From Terriglobia bacterium (GTDB taxonomy: Bacteria; Acidobacteriota; Terriglobia; UBA7540), in the NCBI GenBank assembly GCA_020072905.1, contig JAIQGB010000223.1, positions 1 through 14,480 of the forward strand: a stretch of 14,480 nt of DNA. Reading direction: 5' to 3'. The translations under genes and the position numbers were made by a program. Below the pieces are notes generated by a model. It saw only the letters and a program-made list of their open reading frames with translations. It did no database searches and was not told where the DNA came from. Positions 8,119-14,480 of this stretch are shown here, one piece after another (the stretch's first letter is position 1; the number at the start of each line of letters is the position of its first letter).

Positions 8119-8148
8119 GCGGCCTGGCCATGGGGCCAGCGCGGCCGC
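8119..8148 (+). other. GC-rich stem-loop between the PLD-like gene and sixA
   Basis: Outer arms GCGGCC (8119-8124) and GGCCGC (8143-8148) and inner arms TGGCC (8125-8129) and GGCCA (8134-8138) form an 11-bp stem with loop ATGG and a 4-base bulge (GCGC). No T-run follows, so it is not a standard intrinsic terminator; it may slow transcription or protect the upstream message. A smaller hairpin GTTCC-GCC-GGAAC lies at 8166-8178. Confidence 0.35.
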
Positions 8149-8196
8149 AGCCAGTCAAGGGGGACGTTCCGCCGGAACCTCTCTACGAAGGACGCC

Positions 8197-8745
8197 ATGA
8201 CACCCGGAAACTCTTCCGACAACAGGCGAGCTCGAACCGCAGGCTACGAGCTTTACATCATGCGTCACGGCATTGCGGCGGACCGTGGCACGGCGGGCTA
8301 TGAGGACGACGCGAAGCGGCCACTAACCCCCGAGGGCAAGAAGAAGATGCGGGAGATCACGGCGGGTCTGGCGCGCGTGGGCTTTGACCTGGACTGGATC
8401 GTCACCAGCCCGCTGGTGCGCGCCGCCGAAACGGCAGAGATCGTCGCCGACGGGTTGGCCGGGCGCGTCCCGAGAGACTTCTGTGACGCTCTCCGGCCGG
8501 GAGGCTCTGCCGAGGCCCTGTTGACGTTCCTCGCCAAGCAGCCGAGTCGCCGGCGAGTCCTGGTGGTCGGTCACGAGCCCGACCTGAGTGAACTGGCGGC
8601 GCGCCTGGTGGGCGCGGGCCGCAATGCGCATCTGGGGTTCAAGAAGGGCGGCTGTTGCCTGATCACCTTTCATGAATTCCCCCCCAAGTCGGCCGGCCAG
8701 CTCGGTTGGTGGCTGACCCCGCGCCTGATGCGGAAGATGGCCTGA
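8197..8745 (+). CDS. sixA: Phosphohistidine phosphatase SixA (histidine phosphatase superfamily)
   Basis: A 182-residue branch-1 histidine phosphatase. SixA-type enzymes remove phosphate from phosphohistidine on proteins, for example HPt domains or phosphotransferase-system components, in the cytoplasm. Seen: the RHG catalytic motif with nucleophile His24 (YIMRHGIA), the SPLVRAAETA motif (residues 71-80) with the second-arginine/threonine pattern of the family, and the second catalytic histidine in VVGHEPDL (His126). The family's short form without a large cap insert is visible. The ATG has GAAGGA 5 bases upstream, which fixes the start; residues 1-15 form an extra unconserved tail. It lies 96 bases after the PLD-like gene and 50 bases before the diguanylate cyclase, on the same strand. 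SixA and CHAD genes are often neighbours; here an intact CHAD gene is 5 kb away and a dead CHAD fragment is close by. Confidence 0.92.
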   Translation: MTPGNSSDNRRARTAGYELYIMRHGIAADRGTAGYEDDAKRPLTPEGKKKMREITAGLARVGFDLDWIVTSPLVRAAETAEIVADGLAGRVPRDFCDALRPGGSAEALLTFLAKQPSRRRVLVVGHEPDLSELAARLVGAGRNAHLGFKKGGCCLITFHEFPPKSAGQLGWWLTPRLMRKMA

Positions 8746-8795
8746 GCCGTCAGACCCTCATGGGCTCGGGATCGATTGTCGATAACCGAAGGAAG

Positions 8796-10943
8796 ATGCT
8801 CTTGGCGCTGGAGAAGAAAATCCTGGTCGGTTTCGCCGTGGCGGCTCTGGTGCTGATCGCCATCGGCGGATTCGCGTATCTCAGTGTGCGCGAGTACGGC
8901 AATAACTCGCGACTCATCTCCCACACGTTGCAGGTGTTGGAGGGCCTGCAGGAAGTCCAATCCTCCCTCAAGGATGTGGAGTCAGCAGGACGCGGCTTTG
9001 CCGTCACCGGGCAGGAGGAGTACCTCGAACCGTACAAACTCGCCAAGAGCGCGATTCCCCAGCAAATGCAGCGCCTGCGCGGGATGACCGCGGACAATCC
9101 CGTTCAGCAACAACGCTTGAAGACTCTCGAGTCACTCACTGAAGCCAAACTCGGCATCACCCAGTCAATCATCGAAGCGCGGCAGAAGCAGGGGATGGAA
9201 GGCGCTGCGCTGCTGATTCGGACGAATGAAGGCCAGCGCGTGATGGATCAGATTCGCCAGCAGGTCGCCGCGATGGAGGACGAGGAAAGGACGCTGCTCG
9301 CCGAGCGCTCGCAGATGGCGGAGTCGCACGGTCGCAGGGCCAACTTCGTCATCGTTCTGGGGACGCTGGTGGCGCTGGGCGCGTGCGCGCTGGCAAGCCT
9401 CCTGGCCCAACGCGGTGTTCTCGAGCGCCGTCGCGCCGAGACGGCCATGGAGAGCCTGCGGCGGGAAAGCGAGTCGATTCTGAATGCCGCGGGGGAGGGC
9501 ATCTATCGACTGGATAACCAGGGAAACGCCACCTACATCAATCCGGCGGCGGCGCGCATGCTGGGTTACGAACCCGAGGAGCTGATGGGAAGACCTCTAC
9601 ACGCGCTGATGCATCATTCTCGGCCGGACGAAAGCCCTTATCCGCGCGAGGAGTGTCCGATGCACCTCACAGCTCAAGATGGCCTTTCGCGCCACATTGA
9701 AGGGGAAGTGTTCTGGAAAAAGGACGGCACGCGCACGGCCGTCGAGTATACGAGCGCGCCCATTCGCGAAGGCCCCAAAATTACCGGCGTGGTGGTGACG
9801 TTTCGAGATGTCGGAAAGCGGATCCAAGCGGAAGAGGACCTGCGACTGTCCAAGCTGCAATTGGAGACCACCGTCAGACAGCTTGAGAAGCAAGCCCACG
9901 AGATCACGCTGCTGGGCGAGGCGGGAGAACTCCTTCAGTCGTGCCAGACCGTAAAGGAAGCGTACGAAGTCATCGTCCCCTCCATCCGCAAACTGCTCCC
10001 CAAGGGGTCTGGAGCGCTGTGCATCACCAACCACTCGCGCAACCTGGTGGAAGCCGTGGCCACCTGGGGCGAGGACTTCGACATCGAACGCAGCTTCCCG
10101 CCGGAAGACTGCTGGGCGCTGCGGTTGGGCCGCCTGCATCGCGCCGAACATGCCGAAATGGACTTGCTCTGCCGGCATATCGGGCGGTCGATGCGCGGTT
10201 GCTCGCTTTGCGTGCCCATGATGGCGCAGGGCGAAACGCTCGGCATGCTGCACTTGGTCGAGCCGGCCGGCGCTGCGGGCGAGACGGACTCGGCGAGCGC
10301 CTCTCCCCTCGAAACCCGTCAGCGGCTGGCCGTGGCGCTTGCCGAGCAGATCGCCCTGGCGCTCGCCAACCTGAACTTGCGCGAGACGTTGCGCAACCAG
10401 TCGATTCGTGATCCGCTGACCGGATTGTTCAACCGCCGTTACCTGGAAGAATCCCTGGATCGGGAACTCCGCCGGTCGGCGCGCGAGGAAAAGGCCCTGG
10501 GCGTGATCCTCATCGACCTCGACCATTTCAAACAGTTCAACGACACGTTCGGGCACGAGGCCGGCGATGAGCTGCTGAGGGGCCTTGGCGAGCTACTCTC
10601 GACGCGAACCCGGAAGGAAGACATCGCCTGCCGTTACGGCGGAGAAGAGTTCCTGCTGATTCTTCCCAACGCCACGCTGGACATCTGCTGCCAGCGCGCC
10701 GAACTCGTTCGCAAGGCAGTTCGGTCTCTCCACGTCAGCCATCGCGGCCAGTCCATCGGGCACATCACCCTCTCAATCGGCGTCGCCGTTTTCCCACAGC
10801 ACGGAGGCACCACGCAAACCCTGCTGCGAACTGCGGACACGGCCTTGTACCGTGCCAAGGCCGAGGGCCGCGACCGCGTGGTCGTCCCCGAAGACGGCGC
10901 CAATCTCGACGGCACCGACGAGCCGCCCGGCCCCGCCGCCTGA
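8796..10943 (+). CDS. Membrane-bound diguanylate cyclase, CHASE3-PAS-GAF-GGDEF
   Basis: Makes cyclic di-GMP from two GTP in response to a sensed signal. From ATG 8796 it has 715 residues. Seen in order: membrane segment ~10-31; CHASE3 periplasmic sensor ~32-180 (family pattern AGRGFAVTGQEEYLEPY at 64-80); second membrane segment ~183-204; PAS ~222-345 (ILNAAGEGIYRLDNQGNATY); short coiled coil ~345-370; a GAF-like domain ~375-525 with several Cys (439, 459, 469, 472); and GGDEF ~535-700. The active-site motif is RYGGEEF (613-619), a functional variant, and the product-inhibition I-site RxxD is intact (Arg606-Asp609, five residues before GGEEF). I chose ATG 8796 because CGAAGGAAG precedes it and the membrane segment then starts as in relatives; ATG 8760 has no ribosome binding site. 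It follows sixA by 50 bases and is probably cotranscribed with it. Confidence 0.93.
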   Translation: MLLALEKKILVGFAVAALVLIAIGGFAYLSVREYGNNSRLISHTLQVLEGLQEVQSSLKDVESAGRGFAVTGQEEYLEPYKLAKSAIPQQMQRLRGMTADNPVQQQRLKTLESLTEAKLGITQSIIEARQKQGMEGAALLIRTNEGQRVMDQIRQQVAAMEDEERTLLAERSQMAESHGRRANFVIVLGTLVALGACALASLLAQRGVLERRRAETAMESLRRESESILNAAGEGIYRLDNQGNATYINPAAARMLGYEPEELMGRPLHALMHHSRPDESPYPREECPMHLTAQDGLSRHIEGEVFWKKDGTRTAVEYTSAPIREGPKITGVVVTFRDVGKRIQAEEDLRLSKLQLETTVRQLEKQAHEITLLGEAGELLQSCQTVKEAYEVIVPSIRKLLPKGSGALCITNHSRNLVEAVATWGEDFDIERSFPPEDCWALRLGRLHRAEHAEMDLLCRHIGRSMRGCSLCVPMMAQGETLGMLHLVEPAGAAGETDSASASPLETRQRLAVALAEQIALALANLNLRETLRNQSIRDPLTGLFNRRYLEESLDRELRRSAREEKALGVILIDLDHFKQFNDTFGHEAGDELLRGLGELLSTRTRKEDIACRYGGEEFLLILPNATLDICCQRAELVRKAVRSLHVSHRGQSIGHITLSIGVAVFPQHGGTTQTLLRTADTALYRAKAEGRDRVVVPEDGANLDGTDEPPGPAA

Positions 10944-10977
10944 GTTTCCCTTGCCGTCCAGGTCGTGACGGGAACTC
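10942..10977 (+). other. Weak hairpin at the end of the diguanylate cyclase gene
   Basis: GAGTT (10942-10946) pairs with AACTC (10973-10977), and CCGTC (10954-10958) with GACGG (10967-10971), giving a two-part stem that starts inside the stop codon. There is no T-tract after it, so termination here is uncertain. Confidence 0.22.
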
Positions 10978-10981
10978 ACAT

Positions 10982-11062
10982 GGAGTGGACTGGGCGCGTC
11001 AAATGCAATCGTCTAGCATCCTTCTGAGCCCCAAGCGAAGGATTTGCCCGCGGGTGAGAGAA
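10982..11062 (+). repeat. Direct repeat, copy A (non-coding block with stem-loop)
   Basis: This block matches 13688-13761 at 70 of 74 aligned bases; all four differences are G/A, and copy A has 7 extra bases (TAGCATC type). It contains a perfect inverted repeat ATCCTTC-N12-GAAGGAT. The core CCTTCTGAG...GCGAAGGATTTGCCCG resembles dispersed intergenic stem-loops that I associate with Acidobacteriota genomes. In copy B the same block is the leader of the CHAD gene, and here it is the leader of a dead CHAD copy. Confidence 0.85.
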
Positions 11063-11102
11063 CGACTGCCGGAGCGAGCCGCGCCACGCCGAGGCCTATT
11101 CC

Positions 11103-11240
11103 AGGAACGAACCAATCAGCATCATCGAGCTTCCCACTCACGAAATTGAGGCCGGCGCGGCCCCGCTCCAACCTGCTTTGGACCACGAACCATTCACTTT
11201 CTGAAGAAAGTTCGGAAGCTGGCCCTCCGCACTTCTCGAT
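11103..11240 (+). pseudogene. Decayed 5' fragment of a CHAD-domain gene
   Basis: Aligned with the intact CHAD gene starting at 13803, this stretch keeps spacing and reading frame but has lost function. The start codon ATG reads AGG (11103-11105). The frame then gives residues such as ISIIELPTHEIEAGAAPL, against DDIVGLPSPKSEIATGLAPP in the intact gene, with a net loss of 4 codons. The codon for Trp38 has lost one base and reads TGA (11202-11204), which stops and shifts the frame. After correcting for this, the next nine residues KKVRKLALR are identical to the intact protein, with differences mostly at third positions. Similarity ends near 11240, before the CHAD core histidines, so only the disordered N-terminus and the first helix remain. 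The silent changes suggest that this copy was once under selection. The rest of this stretch up to 11299 has no gene I can support. Confidence 0.75.
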
Positions 11241-11245
11241 GGCGG

Positions 11246-11282
11246 AGCCACAGTCATTTCAGATTGCGAACTGCCTGTGGCT
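11246..11282. repeat. Inverted repeat near the breakpoint of the CHAD fragment
   Basis: AGCCACAG (11246-11253) and CTGTGGCT (11275-11282) form a perfect 8-bp inverted repeat with a 21-base loop. It lies between the end of the CHAD similarity (about 11240) and the stop codon of the phosphoesterase gene (11300, minus strand). It could be a 3' hairpin of that gene, but no T-run follows on either strand. Confidence 0.35.
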
Positions 11283-11299
11283 ATCAGCGGCCTGCTGTC

Positions 11300-13339
11300 T
11301 CATCGTACGGTTAGCTTTAGCGTCATGCTGTGCAACAGTTGATGGGAGCCGGATGTAAACGATCCCGACACGGTTAGATTGTATGTGCCCGCCGGCGTCC
11401 CTGAAGTCACGGCAGGGGTCATCCCGCCGCCCCCGCAGCTAGTCCCCAGGAGAATCGAGAGCAATGCCAATCCCAGGGCCAACCGTGTTCGCCGATACCT
11501 GACCAATGCAACCCAGGCTAACATCGCCAAACACACCAGGAACCATGCGGCCGGCGGCCAGTGTGGCCACACTCCGAGGGGAGGCACCCACTTTGCGGAA
11601 GGAGCCAGCGCGGAGCGCGCCGTCGTGGTTACGGTGGCGGTCACCACGGATGCGCTGGTCCCGTTAAGGCTGAGGGAAGCCGGAGAGATAGAGCATTTTG
11701 AGGCGGCAGGCGCGCCGGAGCAGGAGAACGAGAGCTGCTGGTTGAAGCCTTCTTTGGGGGCGATATCGAGCTTATAGATGGCGGATTGTCCACCGCTCAC
11801 CGTTGCGGAGCTCACCGAACTTGCATCCGCCGCTATCGCGAAGTCCTGCCCCACTCCCCCCAAAGCGATCGTCTGCGGGCTGTTGCCAGCGTCGTCGCTC
11901 ACGGTCACCTTTCCGTTCTGGCTGCCGGGCGCGGTGGGCGTAAACGTGACATTGATGGTGCAGTTCATTCCCGTGCCCACAGAGCTGCCGCAGTTGTCCG
12001 TCTGCGCGAAGTTCGCGTTCACCGCGATGCTGGAAACCGCCACCGGCGCATTCCCGGGATTGGTTAGCGTGACGGCCTGGGGCGGACTGGTGAAACCGAC
12101 CACCTGATTGCCAAACGACAAGGACGCGGGCGACACGGTGAGCATCCCCGTCGCCGCCGCGCCGGTCAGGAGAGCCGTCTGGGGGCTTGCCGCCGCATTG
12201 TCCGTCACGGTCAAGGTCGCCGTGGCGGTTCCCGCGGCCGTCGGGGTAAACGTCACGTTGATGGCGCAGCTCGCTCCAGCCGCCAGGCTCGAGCCGCAGT
12301 TGTTGGTCTCGGCAAAGCTTCCACTGTTGGCGCCGCTGATGGCAATGCTGCCGATGCCCAGCGGTGAGGAGGTTCCGTTCTTCAAGGTAACCGCATGAGG
12401 GGCGCTGGTCGTACCCACCTCCTGATTCGGGAACGTTAAGGTGGCGGGCAGGAGCGTGACGACTGCCGGGGCGGCGGCGAAGAAATCCGACATGTTGCCG
12501 GCGCCCGAAGAAAAGCCCGGGAAGGTCGTCAGGCCGAGGCCCTCCGACATCAGCCGCAGTACGCTCTCATGGTGATAGCTGTTCGAGGACTTGAAACCTG
12601 CCGAAACCAGCAGTGGGCTGACGATGACGGTGGCAACCTGGCCGCCACACCAGGTGCCGGCTTGAATGTCGGAGTCGGTGCAACTTCCACTGCCCGAACT
12701 TTCGTCAAAGGTGATAATCAGCAGCCCGTCCTGTTGGAAGAGCGCGCTCTTGATCAGGGGATCAACGTTGATTTGCAGCCAGGAGTCTGCCGTGGAGAGC
12801 GCACAGTCATGCGCATCATCGCAACCGTTCGGCACGATCCAAGAAAGATCGGGCAGGTTCCCATTCGCTAAGTCCGTGGCAAATTGGGTGAAAAGTACAA
12901 GGTTGGCGTTATTGATGTTCGTCATATACGCCAGCGGGTCGTGACGAGGGTAGTAGGTCCCGGTCATCTCCCGATAATCCTTCCACGTCCCTCCCACCAA
13001 CTCCAGTTCGTGCGCGATGTTGTCGACCGAGACCGGGAAGCTGGAGGGCGTTTCGCTGTCGTTGTTCGTCAGGATATGTCCGGTCGTCAGCATGAAGTAG
13101 TTGCCGATCGAGGGATGCGTGTCGGCAACAGAGTTGGTCGCCAAGCCGTAGTGAGAGATCAGCGAATTCAGGTAGGGCATGCTGGAACTGCCCACCACGG
13201 AGGTGTAGCCGTGATTTTCTTCGACCACGATGAAAACATGCCCGAAATGAGGGAGCGAAGGGGCTTGAGCCCATGCGGGTGCGGACACCAAAACGAAACT
13301 CAGAAACAATACCAGGGAAAGTCGTCGCGATTGTTTCAT
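11300..13339 (-). CDS. Secreted phosphoesterase (PF04185-like) with two ASH repeats and a C-terminal membrane/CGGGG module
   Basis: A 679-residue exported protein of the acid phosphatase / phospholipase C-like phosphoesterase family. Seen: a signal peptide (residues 1-24, APAWAQ); the catalytic domain ~30-290 with EENHGY (40-45), the HPSIGNYF block (75-82), WIVPNGCDDAHDC (167-179), IITFDESSGSG (208-218) and a terminal HH (256-257); two ASPM-SPD2-Hydin Ig-like repeats (~293-395 and ~399-497), each with a Cys pair (348/358 and 450/460) and INVTFTPTA; a further beta domain (~498-575); a hydrophobic stretch 597-613, RYRRTR, a second hydrophobic stretch ending in SCGGGG (634-639); and a tail GTPAGTYNLTVSGS. 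The paired Cys fit an extracytoplasmic protein. ATG 13339 has GGAGA 8 bases upstream and opens the signal peptide; the frame open further upstream covers the promoter. Substrate (phosphate ester or phospholipid) cannot be told. Confidence 0.88.
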   Translation of the reverse strand: MKQSRRLSLVLFLSFVLVSAPAWAQAPSLPHFGHVFIVVEENHGYTSVVGSSSMPYLNSLISHYGLATNSVADTHPSIGNYFMLTTGHILTNNDSETPSSFPVSVDNIAHELELVGGTWKDYREMTGTYYPRHDPLAYMTNINNANLVLFTQFATDLANGNLPDLSWIVPNGCDDAHDCALSTADSWLQINVDPLIKSALFQQDGLLIITFDESSGSGSCTDSDIQAGTWCGGQVATVIVSPLLVSAGFKSSNSYHHESVLRLMSEGLGLTTFPGFSSGAGNMSDFFAAAPAVVTLLPATLTFPNQEVGTTSAPHAVTLKNGTSSPLGIGSIAISGANSGSFAETNNCGSSLAAGASCAINVTFTPTAAGTATATLTVTDNAAASPQTALLTGAAATGMLTVSPASLSFGNQVVGFTSPPQAVTLTNPGNAPVAVSSIAVNANFAQTDNCGSSVGTGMNCTINVTFTPTAPGSQNGKVTVSDDAGNSPQTIALGGVGQDFAIAADASSVSSATVSGGQSAIYKLDIAPKEGFNQQLSFSCSGAPAASKCSISPASLSLNGTSASVVTATVTTTARSALAPSAKWVPPLGVWPHWPPAAWFLVCLAMLAWVALVRYRRTRLALGLALLSILLGTSCGGGGMTPAVTSGTPAGTYNLTVSGSFTSGSHQLLHSMTLKLTVR

Positions 13340-13395
13340 CTTGACAGTCTCCAGTCCCGAAAAATATTGGCCCGAGTAGGTGAACACCCCGCGGC

Positions 13396-13425
13396 ATTCT
13401 AGCATGCGCAGTCCGGCCGTGACAA
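13396..13425 (-). promoter_or_regulatory. Extended -10 promoter of the phosphoesterase gene
   Basis: On the minus strand, TTGTCA (13425-13420), 18-base spacer, TAGAAT (13401-13396), with TG one base before the -10 (TGCTAGAAT). Both hexamers match consensus at 5 of 6 bases. Transcription would start near 13389, giving a leader of about 50 bases with GGAGA before the ATG at 13339. Upstream lies a small hairpin CTGCA-AAG-TGCAG (13446-13458). Confidence 0.6.
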
Positions 13426-13645
13426 AATGTCCCATTGGGGGTTCTCTGCAAAGTGCAGCGCGGGTAGCCGCAGAGAGGGCAGTCCTGACCGTGGCCAGTT
13501 CACGATGATGCACCCACAGCCGATAACGCACACCTCAGTTTTCAAAGGTCCGCGGCATTTGCGCTGACCCCGATGTCCTTGGTCGGCGCGGACGCCGTGT
13601 AGCAGGTCGGCGCTACCGGCTGTGGCTGCCAAACCTCGCCGGGGG

Positions 13646-13678
13646 TTGACCTCCCACTGCAGATCGGGTTGTAACCCG
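13646..13678 (+). promoter_or_regulatory. Possible promoter and overlapping palindrome upstream of the CHAD gene
   Basis: TTGACC (13646-13651), 18 bases, TGTAAC (13670-13675; 4 of 6 matches). The -10 lies inside a perfect palindrome CGGGTT-GT-AACCCG (13665-13678), which could be an operator. An alternative -10, TACAAT (13710-13715), sits in the duplicated block but has no good -35. The rest of 13426-13687 holds no gene; GGTCGGCGC occurs twice, at 13581 and 13605. Confidence 0.3.
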
Positions 13679-13687
13679 CTTCCGTCG

Positions 13688-13761
13688 GGAGTAGACTGGG
13701 CGCGTCAAATACAATCGTCCTTCTGAGCCCCAGGCGAAGGATTTGCCCGCGGGTGGGAGAA
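13688..13761 (+). repeat. Direct repeat, copy B (leader of the intact CHAD gene)
   Basis: Pairs with the copy at 10982-11062 (70 of 74 bases identical). The stem-loop is present as TCCTTC...GAAGGA, one base pair shorter than copy A plus a G-T wobble. It ends 41 bases before the CHAD start codon; copy A ends 40 bases before its lost start codon. Together with the coding similarity the full repeat unit is about 260 bases and brackets the phosphoesterase gene. Confidence 0.85.
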
Positions 13762-13802
13762 TCAACGCCGGGTTTTGCCAGTATTCCCCCGAGAGCCTTC
13801 CC

Positions 13803-14480
13803 ATGACCGAGTCGGATGACATCGTCGGACTTCCCTCCCCCAAATCTGAAATCGCCACCGGCCTGGCCCCGCCACCGGTCCCATCCCCTCCGGACGCGGA
13901 ACCCCTCGACGCCTGGAAGAAAGTCCGCAAGCTGGCGCTTCGCCAGCTCGACCGCTTCATCTCGCTCGAGCCGAAGGTGCTGCGCGGCGACGACCGGGAT
14001 GCGATTCATGACCTGCGCGTGGCGAGCCGGCGTCTGCAACAGGTCCTCGACCTGCTTTATCCGCCGCCTCGTCCCGCGGAAATCCGCAAGCTGCGCCGCA
14101 AGATCCGCCGCTCCCGGCGCGCGCTGGGCGAGGTCCGCAACTGCGACGTGCAGCTTCAGCACGTGGAGCGAATCCTGGCCCGGAAGCGCGCCGCCCGCCG
14201 CCAGACCTGGGAGGCCGTGAGGCACTATCTTCGGCAGCGGCGAGCGGAGAGCTTCGACAAAGCGATGCGCAAGCTCAGCAAAATCAACCTGGCCATTTTC
14301 TACGTGCATCTTAAGGATCACCTGACTCCGAACGGGACCGGCCTCCACGCGCACGGCAGCGATCCGGTGTGCGTCGGGAAAGCCGTTGCCGCCTGCAACA
14401 AGGGCATCCCGGTTAGCCGATCAGCACGCATCATCGACGCGGTTCTGCCTGCCGCGGGTCAGCGGCGCGGATGGCGGCGG
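13803..14480 (+). CDS. CHAD-domain protein, N-terminal part; runs off the right edge
   Basis: CHAD domains are all-helical bundles rich in conserved His and basic residues; characterised members bind polyphosphate, and the genes often sit near CYTH, Ppx or SixA genes. 226 codons are visible without a stop. Seen: a Pro-rich, acidic, probably disordered N-terminus (1-36); the first helix with KKVRKLALRQLDRF (~39-52); the hallmark block DAIHDLRVASRRLQQVLDLL (~66-85); a very Arg-rich helix pair (KLRRKIRRSRRALGEVRNCD); and NLAIFYVHLKDHL (~163-175). Residues ~180-226 (GSDPVCVGKAVAACNKG and on) do not look like the second CHAD half; they may be an insert or linker, or a flaw near the edge, although codon use there still looks coding. 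No good ribosome binding site precedes the ATG. The leader and first ~45 codons also occur, decayed, at 10982-11240. Confidence 0.85.
   Translation, partial: MTESDDIVGLPSPKSEIATGLAPPPVPSPPDAEPLDAWKKVRKLALRQLDRFISLEPKVLRGDDRDAIHDLRVASRRLQQVLDLLYPPPRPAEIRKLRRKIRRSRRALGEVRNCDVQLQHVERILARKRAARRQTWEAVRHYLRQRRAESFDKAMRKLSKINLAIFYVHLKDHLTPNGTGLHAHGSDPVCVGKAVAACNKGIPVSRSARIIDAVLPAAGQRRGWRR

Noticed and set aside
11044..11358. 104-codon plus-strand open frame between the diguanylate cyclase and the phosphoesterase
   Set aside because: It is not in the frame of the CHAD remnant, overlaps the repeat and the end of the phosphoesterase gene, and has no recognisable content.
13340..13531. N-terminal extension of the phosphoesterase to 13531
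   Set aside because: It would bury the signal peptide behind 64 unconserved residues and run across the extended -10 promoter.
10982..13952. Composite transposon or integron bounded by the direct repeats
   Set aside because: No transposase, integrase, terminal inverted repeats or target-site duplication is visible; the repeats are a CHAD leader and gene start.
13542..14354. 270-codon minus-strand open frame
   Set aside because: It is antisense to the CHAD gene, whose DAIHDLRVASRRL block is diagnostic on the plus strand.
1..14480. tRNA, rRNA, CRISPR array, riboswitch, toxin-antitoxin or phage genes
   Set aside because: Looked for in the gaps and found none; the larger gaps (10944-11299, 13340-13802) are explained by the repeat copies, the CHAD remnant and promoter-like sites.

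Overview
The window looks like a piece of a soil-type Acidobacteriota chromosome. This is inferred from high G+C coding DNA, a secreted protein with ASH-type Ig-like repeats and a CGGGG / GTPAGTY C-terminal tail of a kind I associate with that phylum, a periplasmic multihaem cytochrome c, and dispersed intergenic stem-loops of the form CCTTCTGAG...GCGAAGGAT. No rRNA, tRNA, CRISPR array, transposase or phage gene was seen. Both ends cut through genes.

Layout. 1-5354 (minus strand): glutamate synthase genes gltB and gltD, overlapping by 8 bases; gltD runs off the left edge. 5594-6329 (plus): a broken GNAT acetyltransferase (COG3375 type) whose core is missing and replaced by about 63 bases that encode a signature of another family, the MeaB/ArgK GTPases. 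6355-7419 (minus): a secreted seven-haem cytochrome c, convergent with the GNAT remnant. 7420-7641: a divergent promoter region. 7642-10943 (plus): a small single-HKD phospholipase D-like protein, a SixA phosphohistidine phosphatase and a membrane-bound CHASE3-PAS-GAF-GGDEF diguanylate cyclase, possibly co-transcribed. 10944-11299: no intact gene; it holds a 74-base repeat and the decayed 5' end of a CHAD-domain gene. 11300-13339 (minus): a secreted phosphoesterase with ASH repeats and a hydrophobic C-terminal module, with a good extended -10 promoter. 13340-13802: non-coding, with promoters, a palindrome and a second copy of the repeat. 13803 to the end (plus): an intact but truncated CHAD-domain gene.

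Two non-standard structures stand out. First, a 63-base MeaB-like stretch is embedded in the acetyltransferase. Second, the leader and first ~45 codons of the CHAD gene occur twice as direct repeats bracketing the phosphoesterase gene. The left copy is dead (ATG to AGG, TGG to TGA with a frameshift), but its readable residues match the intact gene, including KKVRKLALR with silent third-base changes. The simplest reading is that the order was once sixA - diguanylate cyclase - CHAD, and that a duplication or insertion placed the phosphoesterase between them.

Functionally, gltBD is ammonia assimilation. The sixA / GGDEF / CHAD group suggests phosphohistidine, cyclic di-GMP and polyphosphate-related signalling in one neighbourhood. 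The cytochrome and phosphoesterase act outside the cytoplasm.
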